From: Dacryopinax spathularia
Taxonomy: Eukaryota > Basidiomycota > Dacrymycetes > Dacrymycetales > Dacrymycetaceae
Reading direction: 5' to 3'
Assembly: GCA_037974965.1 (NCBI GenBank)
Contig: JBBPFI010000012.1
Span: forward strand, 682,001 to 746,000
DNA length: 64,000 bases
Shown here: positions 41,544 through 53,209 of the stretch, piece by piece
How the letters are laid out: each line of letters opens with the position of its first letter
How positions within the stretch are numbered: position 1 is the first letter of the stretch
Translations under genes and position numbers: made by a program
Notes under the pieces: generated by a model
Databases searched by the model: none
What the model was told of the DNA's origin: nothing
What the model saw: the letters and a program-made list of their open reading frames with translations, nothing else

Positions 41544-42045
41544 CTTGTTGGCGATTGTCGTTGTTGTTGTTGTTATTGAGATGGTTGCGAGAGCTGCGAA
41601 GATAGTAAGGAAGAAGGAGAAGAAGGAAGGAAGGCCGGCACTTACCTGACTGCCGAGCTTGTGCCGGCTGACGAAACGGTGCGGACGATGGAGAGAGGCA
41701 GTGTCGGGAGGACTTGAGAAGACACGGTAAGCCTTCGGCGCCTCCAATTGCATTGCCGCCTTACCTGTTTAGGGATGCGGGGGAGAGCTTCTCTCAGAGA
41801 AGCTGATGGTAAGGAACTGCGGAGAAGATTAGATAGATTAGATATGAGATCATCGGGGGAAGACTCACCCCTGAGAATGCATTGGAAGGATAGGGTTCTG
41901 ACAATCATATCATTGCCGGCGTTCCTTGAGGATGTCTAAGTCAAGGGGGAAGTGCCGGCCAACCCTCCAAAAAGAGGTCTGGGCGCGTGGAAAGGGGAAC
42001 AGGGCACAAATGGCTTGTAGTAGAACAGATGTGTATTAATTTTAT

Positions 42046-45000
42046 CTACTGTAGTAATGTCAGTAAGTGTAGATCGGATTAGATGAGTCGACTTACGCGG
42101 TACAGAGCTATCGTCGCCCACAGACTATCGTGGTCGCCGAGCTCCAGAACCGCGCGAGCTGCTGAGCCCGTCAACCTCTCTACCAGCACGTACTCGCCTG
42201 GACCGTCCTCAGGCTCCAGATACAACTCCCGCTCCCACAAGTCCACCTCCAATTCGGGGCTAATGCAAGTAATCAGTAAAAGGCCTGCCAGCAGGAGGAA
42301 GAGCACTCACAAGGGAGCATACAAGCTCACCAGCTCGTCTGCGTCTGCTCGCACGAGCCAGCGCACCCTGGCCATCCTACAGGACATTTGTAGGTTAGGC
42401 TGAGTGTGCAGGAACAGCTCCTCGAGCTCTCCTACCCATCTCAGCCCGTTCTCGCACAGCACGACCAGCGAGTTGTGCTGATCGATGGTACGGTCGGGGC
42501 TGCAGTCGACCCGTCTTCCCTGCATAACGAGAGTGCCGAAATACTCGGCCTTCTCATGGACGTAGCCGATATGGCGCTGTGCGCCAGTTATCGTGTCTCG
42601 CCAGATAGCCAGGGGTTTGTCGGGCGCACAGGCGGCATAATGTTGCCTCAGCTGCTTGATGAGCTTCCTAGGCAAATCACGGGAGCCCTTTGGCTGCTTC
42701 AGGCCAAGAGCCACACGGTCTACAGGAATGTTGAGCACCGTAGACACACATCAGGAGGAGCAACTCACAGTCCCTCGTAGCTTCCTCCTGCTCGCGCGCA
42801 AACGCAGCCATAGTGGCCAGCGTCCCCCTCGCCTGGCTCTTCTCGAGCTGCTTGAGCAGACGCTCAGCCGTAGCTCGCGCTGTCACGTCGTTGTCCTGGA
42901 GGACAAGCTCGCGTAGCTGTAGAGTAGTTAGTAATGATCAACCAAGGAGTGTAGTCCACGCACCAGATGTCTCGTCCTATCCTGCCTCTGCCACTCACGC
43001 ATAAACGTCACCTCCATCTGTCCCTGACCGTGCTTGTTCGTCTTGGTACCCTTGAGCTCTTTGTTGAGGCGTTCGAAGATGAACGTCCAGAAGTTGTGGA
43101 CGCTGCCGTACCTTCGTATCTGCTCGGGCATGTGCACGAGCCAGTGGAAGGTCGGCGTGAGGTTCTCTCGACCGTACAGCTGCGATAAAGGTTAGTCGCA
43201 GTTGGACAAGCAGGGCTACGGGACGCACCTTAACAAAGCTCGCATAGAACGCCCTATACAGCTCCTCTGCTCTCGCCAACTCCGGCTCGCTCACCGTACG
43301 TTGCAGCATGATCTTGCAAGCACAAGCGAGCTGCAGAAACGACTCCGCCGCTCCCCGAGGCATCGGCGCCGTGAGCGTCTGCTCTCCTTCGTCCTGCTGG
43401 TCGCTGAGCTTGTGCAGGATATGAGGGAACTGCCAAGAAGAAGTGAGCATGGTCCTCTTTATCCAGTCCAGCACTCACGCAGAGAGGACCGATGACGAGG
43501 AGCATGCTCTTCCACTCGTCCGAGGTCAGGGAGCCTCCTGCAGGGTATCCCACATCGGCAGGCAGACGCCCAAACCACTGTGGCATCTCGCACTGATTGA
43601 GGATGTGAGTGTACGTCGTAGGATAGGATCAGTAGAACGCACCGAGCGGATCACATCCTTCACCATGTCAAGCTCCCTGTCCCTCTTCTCGGTGCGCTTT
43701 CGCAAGTAAGGTTTTTTAGCCTTGCCTCCCATAATCCACACGTTGTACCAGAGATGGCGAGTGATTCCTGCGACTCGTTAGGACAACCTTACAAGCAGGA
43801 TACACGCGCACTCACCAAGGAAGAAGGTGTGCATGGGGTCGATTACCGCCATGGTCACCGGGTTAAAGTAGGACAGACGAGAGAACTCGCCCCAGCGCAC
43901 ATAGTGCTGCTTGACGAACTTGTCCTTCTTGTCGTCGCTCAGGCGGCGATACTCACGCCCGAGCGCCTTATGCCGATGTCCATCGAGCAGTTGGAGGTCT
44001 ATATGCAGCCGTCAGCACTGGCTGGGTTGACCAAGACGGATCAACTCACGCCTGAGATCGTATCCTTCCTCCTCACCCATCTGGCTGTGCTCGACCTTGC
44101 ACTGAGTGCAGGGGCGCTTGCGAAACGCGTGCCCGGGAAATCCACACGCTTTGCAGAGCGCAGGATGGTCGCAAACGAGGGCTATGAGAGCCACACGCAC
44201 CAGACGTCCTGTCCAAGCAAGTCAGTGTGAGTCCAAGGACCAGAACTACGTCTGCTCACCTGCTGGGTACTTTGGCGTGCGCACTCTCATCCCTTGCTCA
44301 TAGAGACCCATCAGCTCCTCTACAAAGTCCTCCAGGAAGCGAGCCAGCTGATCGGTATTCGGCTCTGTCGGTCCTGGCGTCATAGCCATGAGGATGAGGT
44401 TGTGGACTCGAAACCTGCATGGAATGTCAGCCATACGCTCGTGAGTAGCCATTAGCCCACTGACCGAAGGGCAGGAGGCAAGTTGGCTATTGACACGGAC
44501 AAAGCGCCCGCAGAATACGCCGGCGCTCCTATAGACGTGAACGCTGTGAACCTAGAGCAGAAGTTAGCTCGTGTACAAGTAGATAAGTCAAGGACATACC
44601 AGTCCAAACCGACTGTAATCCCCAATCTAAGCTCCCCGTCCTCCAGGCTGGTTGAGCTGAAGAACGGCTGCTCGTCAGCGCCTTTGAGCTCTCGCCAGAC
44701 ACGGCCGTCGTAGATACGGCCATGAGTGCCAGGAGGAGACGCTGCCTCGGCGAGATAAGACTCGCAGGCCTCTTCAAAGGCCGGTTCTTGCAGCAACGTG
44801 GCCAGGTGCCGTTCGAGGGAGTCGTAAGGCGCCATCTTGCGCGCTACGGGTTGTCCGGTCCTCAAGGCGATACCAAACAGAGGCTCTTGGCATCGAGAGC
44901 AGGATCTCTCGCTGAAAGAGCCTCGAGATCTGCCCGGATAGTCCCTGTGGACCTTCCAGCAAGCTGGGCAAACCAGCTTGATGTCGAAGGCGTCCTCGAT

Positions 45001-46092
45001 GCCCAAGCGCGAGTAGATTGTGCTGAGCGTGCGAGGGCTGCCGATCGTGTCCACTCCAGCCCCCTCGAGGAGCTGGTAGACTATGTTCGCCACCAAGTTG
45101 CAGCCAGCGAACGGCAGGTGGAAGATCGCGTGAGCGAATACGAGCATCAAGGCGACGGCTCGCACAGCTGGAGACCGATGGACCTTGGCATACTCTTGCA
45201 GGGGTATGCGTCGGGCGTCGTCCATGGGCGTAGAGGGGGGTTGATCGTGGCGGTGGGGCTGAGGCGACTCTCGTCCCTGATCCATCTCCTGCATCTCCTC
45301 CAGCTCCTCTACGTCCTCCAGCTCCTCTACGTCCTCCAGCTCTTCCAGCTCTTCCAGCTCTTCCAGCTGCTCCAGCTGCTCCTGCTGCTCCTGCTGCTCC
45401 TGCTGCTCCTGCTCGCCCTGCTCGTCCTGCTGCTCCTGCTGCTCCTGCTCGTCCTGCTCGTCCTGCTCGTCCTGCTGCTCCTGCTCCTGCTGCTCCTCCT
45501 GCTGCTCCTCCTGCTGCTGCTCGTCCTGCTGCTCGTCCTGCTGCTGCTCCTGCCCCTGCTCCTGCCCCTCCTGTTGCTGCCACGTATCCGTTCCCATGTC
45601 CATCCCATCGTCGCCCAATCCCCCCAACCACTCGTTATTCGCCCGCTCATCCCCCCACTCCATCCCCAGTGACCACTCCCCCTCCCCCTCCCCCTCCGTC
45701 ACAGCCAACCCCTCCAGCCGTCCTGCCAAGTCCCCCTCCGAATCAACTTCTCCCATCTCCTCGTTCTGGCCCTGGCATAGTGAGTTCATCAGGTTTGTGA
45801 GCACTTGCTCACGTCTTTGCCAATTTCCCGCCAATAAGCTTGAGCCCTCTGACTCCCTTGGACCCAAAGCAGCCACTGATCTCCGCTCTTTATGCTTGCG
45901 TGCCTGGTACTTGTTAATCCTCTGCCCGTTGGGATTCTCCAGCTTGCAGCTATCACACTTGCAGGTAACCAGCGCTCGTACTTGGTAAGCGTGCTACGAA
46001 CTCGATCAGCACTGTATTCCAACTACCAAATGAGCACGTACGGATGACTTTTGCCCACCAACAGCTCGTCCTCTGCCTCCAGACTTTGGCAT
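42046..46092 (-). CDS. Tnp2-type CACTA/Plavaka transposase
   Basis: About twelve exons. It starts MPKSGGRGRAVGGQKSS (46092-46042), then a zinc-binding stretch TCKCDSCKLENPNGQRINKY, an acidic/Gln repeat (about 45255-45580), CPACWKVH...CSRCQEP, GRIYDGRVWRELKGADE, LRLGITVGLDW, AYSAGALSVSIANLPPALRS, NLILMAMTPGPTEPN, RVALIALVCDHPALCKACGF, VTMAVIDPMHTFFLG, LTPTFHWLVHMPEQIRRYGS and FIFERLNKELKGTKTNKHGQ. These blocks match the Tnp2/Plavaka superfamily in order (IPGPKEPS, VCDLPA-RK--GF, LDPMHN-FLG, T-N-H---H--e-I--YG, FERfNG). The Asp of IDPMH and the Glu of FER are likely catalytic. C-terminal exons run to RVRWLVRADADELVSLY and DSLWATIALYR; the splice after that gives TAG at 42046-42048, though an alternative end at 41936 is possible. 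Confidence 0.85.
45255..45580 (-). repeat. Gln/Glu/Asp-coding triplet repeat in the transposase
   Basis: Plus strand is (CTCCTG)n with CTCGTC units; the minus strand encodes EQEQQDEQDEQDEQ and then LEELEELEDVEELEDV. About 100 residues of coiled-coil or disordered repeat, unlikely to be conserved in length. Confidence 0.85.
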
Positions 46093-46405
46093 GGTTGTCG
46101 AAGTCCCACAGAGAGAGCGTGAGCTCCTCCTATGAGTGTACGAGCGCGTTTTGCACGCGTTCGACCCATCGTCTTGCGAACCGCCCTAAAAAGGTAAGTA
46201 AATGCCCCATAATGGGCTCGTAAGCGCCCATGCTCCCACACGCATTCACGTTTTGCGAAATCCATTCGAGCGGCCAGGCAGTAACGTATTGTATTGATAT
46301 CTAACCTACTGAAAGAAAAGTATGATCTACAGCTAACTATATGCAAAGTTAGTATCAGTAGTTTAGTTAGTAATGAAAACGCACCTATGAGGAAAGAAAA
46401 CCCCG

Positions 46406-46709
46406 CTACTGTTCCCTCTTGGCCCTCAGCTTGGCCAGCAGCTCAGCCCGGGCAGCTTTGTCGCTGAAGTTGATCCGGCGAGCTGGTTGGGCGGGAGGAG
46501 GTGGGGTCTCGGCGATGAATAGGGGAACGGACGTCAGGCGCTGTGGCTCTGGCGTTTCTGAGTCGAACCGGGGAGGGGAAGGGGAGGGATAACGAGGGAA
46601 CCGGGAGGGGCCAGCCTGTCCGTCTGGGAGAGGAGTCTCGCGCAGGAAGAGCGGCTCCTGCTCCTGCTGCTCCTGCTCCTGCTCCTGCTGCTGCTCCTGC
46701 TGCTGTTGT

Positions 46710-46762
<53 letters not shown>

Positions 46763-48339
46763 CTGCTGCCGCTGCTGCTGCTGCTGAGGCGGAGGAGGCA
46801 GCTGAATGCCATCCGGAGCAGTCCCCGGTTCCCTCGCGTATCGGACTTGTGGACGACCAATCCCTGGCGTCCACGTCTCGCCAGACTGGTTGAGGTTATG
46901 GACGCGCTGCCTGACCTTGCCGAAGAAGCCGTCCAGCTTCCGAGCCTTGCTGCTCCCGGCTGCTGGCTCGTCTGACTCTGGACGGCTTCTCTTGCCCTTC
47001 CTGCTCGATCCACGAGCTTGCTCACGCGTCTTGGCATAGGGCGAGATGGCGTTCGCCTCGTAATCGAACCTTTCCCCGCCTGCCGCAATGTGCGCGTCGT
47101 AGATCGACTTGCGCGTCTTCTTGACCCATTCGAGGGTCAAGTTGCGGTCCTTCCAAGGTGCAGGGCACCTTGTGCCGTCCGGACGGATCTCCAGCTTGCT
47201 GTGGTCGAGCTGGGGCAGGAGGACGGGGACGCCATCGTGTAGGAGGTTGGCGAGGACGTCTGCTGGCAGGTCCTCGGGTATGTCGTCCTTGCCGAGGCTG
47301 GCTATGCGAATGCCCACGTAGTTGTGGACGGTGGGGAGGTTGTCGTGGGTGTGGGGGTTGGGGTGGAGGCGGGCGAGGAGGAAGTTGACGATCCCGTGTA
47401 GATCGCGTACTTTGGCTTGGGCACGAAGCCACACAAGCCTGCCCATTTCGTACGTCATGCAATCGAAGAGATCCCGCTTTTCGATGTCGAAATTGGCGCC
47501 CCAGAACTTGCTGAGGTCGCCATACGCGATCTTGATCGGATTTTCGTCGGCGTACTGACGGAGAAGGTCGGTAGCGGTCTTGAGGAAGTGGTTGTGGGCG
47601 TCGCAGAGCGTCTTCGCCCACCAGGCGTTGAGGAAGCCGGCCATGCCACCGTAGAGCTCATCGACCTCTCCGCGAGTCCATGGTGCAGCCCCCTTGACGG
47701 AGACGGGGCTGAACCAGAGCAGCTGGTGGGGTGCCCACCAGACCATGGCGTTCGTGGCGTCTGGTGGGGGACCTTCGCAGTAGGGACGATGAGGCCGATT
47801 GGGGTCGTACGGCTGGGCGTAGACGGTCCAATCGAGTCGACTTCGAGCCCACATATTCTTGGCGTGGTCTTCGGCGACGAACGCGAGCTCGTCCTCGCCC
47901 TGGCCACTCTGGGTCGCCAGGAATCGCTGGCGAAGGTCGAGGAAGCGAGTCTTCCGCTCCGCATATGTTGATGTCTTGAACAGATCGGCAGCGTCCTCGA
48001 TCTGGGCGGTGCGGAACTGTTCGATGGAGAACATGGCGAGGGTCTCGTTGTCGACACGCCTGCGGAGGGTGCTGGGTAGGTTGAGGAAGCGGTGGGCGAA
48101 GTCTTTGTGCCATCGGTCGTATAGCGTAAAGTGCCTTGACCCGCTGAAGTTGGCTTGTGGTAGACCTAGGAATGTCGTTAGTTATATTAATGATAATATC
48201 AGTTAATGAACTTACTGTCCTCCTTTGCAGGCGTTGGCTTGACGACCTGCAAACCCAGCTCAGCCGCTACCTTCTCCTCGTACTCGGTGCGTTCGCGTGG
48301 GGCGTTGCGAAAGCCGGTCTCCCACGTTGCGAACGTCAT
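46406..48339 (-). CDS. PolyQ-containing transposon accessory protein, unknown function
   Basis: Two exons: MTFATWETGFRNAPRERTEY from 48339, a GTAAGT donor at about 48218, then SLPQANFSGSRHFTLYDRWH and on to 46406, about 620 residues. Residues 60-400 look globular (EDHAKNMWARSRLDWTVYAQ, AMVWWAPHQLLWFSPVSVKG, YGDLSKFWGANFDIEKRDLF, LPTVHNYVGIRIASLGKDDI). A basic stretch (RGSSRKGKRSRPES) and KARKLDGFFGKVRQRVHNLN follow; the FF in the latter recalls PIP-like motifs, weakly. Then comes a run of about 40 Gln (46655-46790) and a Pro-rich end. No family is recognised. Position next to the transposase, same strand, suggests a TnpA-like DNA-binding partner, which is a guess. Confidence 0.65.
46655..46790 (-). 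repeat. CAG-type triplet repeat (polyglutamine)
   Basis: Plus strand (CTG)n with CTC and TTG interruptions; minus strand encodes about 40 Gln with a few Glu. Likely length-variable. Confidence 0.9.
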
Positions 48340-49065
48340 ATCTCTGCGAAACGTCAGCATATGTGGCGATTTCTCGCCATGGGACTAATCGTACGTACCT
48401 CACGAATGCTGAACAGCCTCTAACCCGCTCCTGATATCTTGAAGCTTGCTTTGTCTACACGCTCGACGTGTAGAACGACCCGCTGGTGGGTTATCGTAAC
48501 GAACGGAGAGGAACGATCGATTCGTCGCAGCTCTTGCTTGGCTGCGTTGGGGTTGAGGACGAGACGCTGACCTCAACTCTTGCAGAGGTTCGGTAACGTC
48601 GTCCTCGAGCTCGAGGTCGTCGATAGTCTTCTTCCTTCTTCGCTACGCAACCCTCCAAAAAGAGGTCTGCGAGCTACAAAGGAGGGCTTGCGGGTCGGGG
48701 CTTGAGGTCGTCGTCGTCGTCGTCGGGCAGTGGGAAGAGGTGAGTTTGAGTTGAGTGGAGGGGGGGACGGTTGGGAAGGTGGTGGTGGTGGGGAAGGTGG
48801 TGAGGAGGGTGGTGGTGATGAGGAAGGTGGTGGTGGGGAAGGTGGTGTGGGCGGTGGTGGTGGTGTCGTCGGTGGTGCAGACGACGAGGACGGGACTTAG
48901 CGTAGATACGGCCATGAGGCATGCGCGAGGCAAGGCCAACCCTGAGTCACGTGGTCTAGGGCGCCTCGCGCGTAGGGGCTTGCACAGTCCCTATCCGGGG
49001 CTGCGCAAAATTAAAGTAGATAAAAAATAATAATATTAAAACATTTTATCTACTCTAGCTATCTT

Positions 49066-49238
49066 GTACATTGGTGTAGCCATGCTACCCAATGTACACA
49101 AAGATTAAAAAATATTATCTAAACTAAATTTGGGCCAGGTCGGGGTTTTCCGTCTACCCCGACCTAGCCCAACCTCAGGGACCCTGCCCTGTGGCTATGC
49201 CGTCGTCTAGGCGCGTGTAGGTGCACTACACGCGCCTA
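49066..49238. other. Subterminal hairpins, right end of the transposon
   Basis: TAGGCGCGTGTAG (49208-49220) pairs with CTACACGCGCCTA (49226-49238). AGGTCGGGG (49137-49145) pairs with CCCCGACCT (49157-49165). Further in, GTACATTGGTGTAGC and GCTACCCAATGTAC (49066-49096) form a third. The first two mirror the left-end pair in order and in the shared AGGTCGGG word. Confidence 0.8.
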
Positions 49239-49274
49239 CACCGAAGTCAGGGAAGGGACCCCCTGAACGCAGTG
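49232..49274 (-). repeat. Right terminal inverted repeat of the CACTA element
   Basis: Inverted partner of 37396-37439, ending CACTGCG on the minus strand. Confidence 0.88.
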
Positions 49275-49277
49275 AAT
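49275..49277. repeat. Target-site duplication (right copy), AAT
   Basis: Matches 37393-37395. Confidence 0.8.
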
Positions 49278-49302
49278 GGAATGAAGGCGAACGCGAACGC
49301 AC

Positions 49303-49458
49303 CTTGGTACCGTCCGGACTAACGGGAAACACCAAAGTGTATAACTTGACGCTTTCCGTTGGCAGCCAGGGAAGTTCAGGATGGAGGGATTCGGGTGGAC
49401 CGTCTGCTCTGATGGGCCCGATACTGCCCGGTGGGAAGAGGGGCACGAATTGATCCAT
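49303..49458 (-). CDS. NUDT1: Nudix hydrolase MTH1/NUDT1 type: exon 1
   Basis: 156 nt encoding MDQFVPLFPPGSIGPIRAD and on to SVKLYTLVFPVSPDGTK, then a GTGCGT donor at 49302. The end aligns with the MTH1 N-terminus ([20 protein letters not shown]), and the next residues ([11 protein letters not shown]) are found only at 37219 downward. Phase is 0 on both sides. The stretch is 25 bp from the transposon's right target duplication. A longer upstream open frame exists, but MDQ is the first Met near the domain. It shares a 467-bp divergent promoter with GCV2. Confidence 0.85.
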
Positions 49459-49925
49459 TCCCGTTTCCTGTTTTTTTTCGCGCGGGGTTGGGGTGGAGGG
49501 GTGGAGGTGCGCGCGGGATGGGGACGCGTCCGCAGGAGTTTTGCTGGGAGACGCGCTGGCGTAAAGGCGTGCGCTCGTCTGCGGAGTATGACGATGTCTG
49601 TGATAATTTCGAAAGGATGAGCGTATTCTTGCGCGGGTATAAATCGCCCCGTCAAGTTGTTGATAACACAAGTACAAATACGTGGGAAGAAGACCAACCG
49701 GGCCTTCTGCCTCTTATAGGAACGCCCTGAGAGAAGCACGGGTCCAAAATTCCCGCGGTCGGATGGCCGTTAGGGTCCCGGACTTATCGACAGAGGGTGT
49801 TGGAGGTCGGCCTCAGCTGGGCACATCGTCCACCTCCTCCTCCTCCTCCCTCTCGTGAGGTTATAGTCCACCTGCGAGGAGGACCTCCCTATCCTCTCTC
49901 TCCTTACTTCTTGGTGTCAGTCGAC
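49459..49925. promoter_or_regulatory. Shared divergent promoter, NUDT1 / GCV2
   Basis: 467 bp between divergent starts. A C/T-rich tract (CCTCCTCCTCCTCC) lies just before the GCV2 start. The NUDT1 promoter is intact despite the transposon. Confidence 0.55.
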
Positions 49926-52900
49926 ATGGTCCGCTCTCTTGCTGTCGCACGCCGTATGCGTGCTGGTCTCTCGCTCGCCGTCCGCCCAGCAACAGCACAG
50001 CCAGTGTCGGCCGCGTCCACCAAGGCAAGTCGCGTGCCCCACCGACTTTCCTCCACAGTCAGCACCGCGAGCCTCGAAACCCCTCTGGACGTATTCACAC
50101 CCCGTCATATTGGTCCACGCGATGACGAGACGGCCACCATGCTCAAAGCACTCGGGTACAACACACTCGAGGACTTTGTGCGCGATACGACTCCTGCCGG
50201 CATCAGGATCTCTGAGGACTCGCTCACGGACTCTGTCATCCGTCCGCTGACAGAGGCTGAGCTGGAAGAACGGATACGGGAGATAGCGGGCAAGAACAAG
50301 GTCCTGAGGAGCTTCATCGGTATGGGCTACTGGAACGCGGTAGTGCCCAAGATAATCCTGCGGAATGTGAGCCGGCATACATGCGTCTCAAGTCGGAGCT
50401 AACATGTCCCCGCGTGCGCCAGATCACGGAAAACCCAGCATGGTACACCTCGTACACGCCCTACCAGCCCGAGATCTCCCAGGGCCGGCTGGAGTCACTC
50501 CTCAATTTCCAGACTATGGTCACTGATCTCACGGGGCTCGATATGGCCAATGCGTCCCTTCTGGACGAAGCGACCGCTGCGGGTGAAGCGATGATCATGT
50601 GTCTCAGTGCGGGACCTGCCGGCAACAAGAAACGCACCTTCCTCGTTGATAGCGGCGTTTTCCCGCAGACTATCGATGTCCTGCACACGAGGGCGATCGG
50701 GTTCGGCGTCAAGGTCGTTGTTGCCGACGCGAAAGAAGCGATCAACGACCCCGCCATCGCGAACGACCTCATTGGCGTGCTTGTCCAGTATCCGAGGCAA
50801 GACGGCGCTATAATCGACTACTCGGACCTGACAAACAAGGTGCACGAGCTGAAGGCGCAGATGGTCTGCGCGACGGATCTGCTGGCGCTGACGCTCATCA
50901 AGCCGCCTGGAGAGTGGGGCGCGGATATCGCCCTTGGGTCGTCGGCGAGGTTCGGCGTGCCCGCGGGATATGGTGGGCCGCATGCGGCGTTCTTTGCTGT
51001 GAAGGACAAGCTGAAGCGGAAGATGCCGGGTCGATTGGTGGGTGTGAGCAAGGACACCCTGGGCCAGCCTGCGCTGCGTTTGGCATTGCAGAGTGAGTGC
51101 ACCATGTGCTTTCTATCTGAAGCAGTGACTGATATTGTGCAGCCCGCGAACAACACATCAAGCGTGAAAAGGCCACCTCGAACATCTGCACCTCGCAAGT
51201 CCTGCTTGCCAACATGGCAGCCATGTACGCCGTATACCACGGACCCAAGGGTCTCAAGGCGATCGCCGAACGCGTCCAACAGCTCACGCAAGCTCTCGCA
51301 GCAGCTGTTGAAGCAAAGGGGTACAAAGTCACCAACGGCACCTACTTCGACACTGTCACCGTCGAAGTCCCATCTGCAGCCGATGTCGTAGCCAAAGCGC
51401 TGGAGAAGGGCATCAACATCCGGAAAGTTGACGAGAAACACGTCGGCATCACCCTGGACGAAAGCGCGCGTTTGCACGACATCACTGCCCTCGCATCCGC
51501 CTTCGATGGCGCATCCGTGCCGCAATCTATCAATGGCGGAGAATCAATTCCTTCTTCGTTCCTCAGGACTTCGCCTTACCTGACACATCCGACATTTAAC
51601 GCCTACCACTCGGAGACGGCACTCCTCCGGTACATCTACTATCTTCAAGCGAAGGACCTCTCCCTCGTCCACGCCATGATTCCGCTCGGATCCTGCACCA
51701 TGAAGCTGAATCCGACATCGACGATGGCGCCCCTTACCTGGCCGGAACTCGGCAGCCTCCACCCCTTCGTCCCCGAGGACCAGGCCAAGGGGTATCACGA
51801 GATGATCAAAGAGCTCGAAGACGACCTCTGTGCCATCACGGGTTTCAAGGCGTGCTCTCTGCAGCCGAACTCGGGCGCTTCGGGAGAATATGCTGGGTTA
51901 ATGGTCATTCGCGAGTATCTGCAATCGATTGGGCAGGGACATCGGGATATCTGCTTGATCCCCGTTTCGGCGCATGGAACAAACCCTGCCGTACGTTCAT
52001 TTATTTCTGCTTCGAGCAAACACGTCTGACATTGGTTGCAGTCCGCCATCATGGCCGGCATGAAAGTCGTATCCGTCAAAGTTCTCGCGAACGGCAACCT
52101 CGACCTCAACGACCTTCGCGATAAGGCGCAGAAGCACAAGGACAACCTGGCTGCGTTCATGATCACCTATCCCTCGACGTACGGCGTCTTCGAAGATACA
52201 GTCACCGAAGCGTGCAAGCTCATTCACGACGCCGGCGCTCAGGTTTACCTGGACGGCGCGAACCTGAATGCCCAGGTCGGTATCACGAACCCGGCCAAGT
52301 GCGGCGGTGACGTTTGCCATCTTAACCTGCACAAGACGTTCGCCATTCCTCACGGAGGTGGAGGGCCCGGCGTCGGTCCTATCTGCGTCGCCGAGCACCT
52401 CGCTCCTTTCCTGCCCGGCCATTCGCAAGTCAAGACAGGAGGATCCAAGGCGATGTCAGCTGTGTCCGCGGCGCCTTTCGGCAGCGCATCCATTCTTTCG
52501 ATCTCCTGGGCGTACATCAAGATGCTCGGCGGTTCTGGCCTGAAGGCGTCAACATCCATGGCCCTCCTGAACGCGAACTACATCGCCAAACGCCTCGAGC
52601 CGTACTACCACGTCAAGTTCAAGAACGGTGCCGGCCGCGTAGCCCACGAAGTGCTGATCGACCTGGCCGAGTTCGACAAGAAGGCCGGCCTGAAAGTCGC
52701 CGACTTTGCCAAACGGCTCCAGGACTACGGCTTCCACCCTCCTACATGCTCTTGGCCTATTTCTACGTGCATGCTTATCGAGCCGACCGAGTCGGAGGAT
52801 CTGGAAGAGCTGGATAAGTTCTGCGATGCTATGATCCAGATTCGGCAGGAGGCGGAGGATGTCATCACTGGCAAGCAGCCGAAGGATAACAACCTCCTGA

Positions 52901-53209
52901 AGAACGCGCCACACCCTATTTCGGTCATTAGCCTGTCGGAAGAGGAATGGAACCGGTAAGCTCATCTCTCGTGATCTTGGCTTGCAGATGGCTGATTTCC
53001 AGCGTAGCCCGTATAGCCGCGCCACCGCTGCGTATCCTCTGCCATACCTGAAGATCAGAAAGTTCTGGCCGACAGTCACTAGGATCGATGATGCTTACGG
53101 TGACCTGAACCTGATGGTACGCTTCTTTCCTCCCGTTCGTTTGCCAGAGAGCTGATATCCCTCGCAGTGCACCTGCCCGTCCGTCGAAGAGATGGAGGCC
53201 AAGTTCTAG
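49926..53209 (+). CDS. GCV2: Glycine dehydrogenase (decarboxylating), P-protein of the glycine cleavage system
   Basis: Six exons (49926-50366, 50423-51092, 51143-51990, 52042-52955, 53008-53116, 53168-53209) total 1,008 codons; all phases agree. Residues 1-50 are Arg/Ser/Ala-rich with no acids early on, a mitochondrial presequence. Domains: [113 protein letters not shown], and [20 protein letters not shown], where the Lys near residue 750 binds PLP. It decarboxylates glycine and passes the aminomethyl group to H-protein in the mitochondrial matrix. Length matches human GLDC (1,020). Glycine dehydrogenase is, as I recall, another common matA neighbour. Its 3' half is copied at 55627-57529. 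Confidence 0.96.

Larger units (their letters stand above)
37396..49274 (-). mobile_element. CACTA/EnSpm (Plavaka-like) DNA transposon, 11,879 bp, whole-looking
   Basis: The ends are 43-44-bp imperfect inverted repeats: left CACCGCGTTCAGGGG..., right (inverted) CACTGCGTTCAGGGG..., both reaching GG-T-TAGGCGCG. CAC(C/T)G ends, an AAT target duplication and a Tnp2-type transposase all point to CACTA/EnSpm. Just inside each end lie GC-rich hairpins: left 37433-37489 and 37495-37533, right 49208-49238 and 49132-49170. The inner pair shares AGGTCGGG. An AT-rich block follows on each side. Genes: accessory (plus, 37882-39479), Ser/acidic-rich gene (40022-40921), mitochondrial-type cargo (41086-41543), transposase (42046-46092) and polyQ protein (46406-48339), the last four on minus. 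Long open exons and an unspoiled target duplication suggest a fairly recent insertion. It lies in intron 1 of the NUDT1 gene. Confidence 0.9.

Noticed and set aside
44722-45672. Plus-strand frame with a very long poly-Leu run
   Set aside because: Antisense of the Gln/Glu repeat in the transposase; CTG/CTC repeats give Leu by frame alone.
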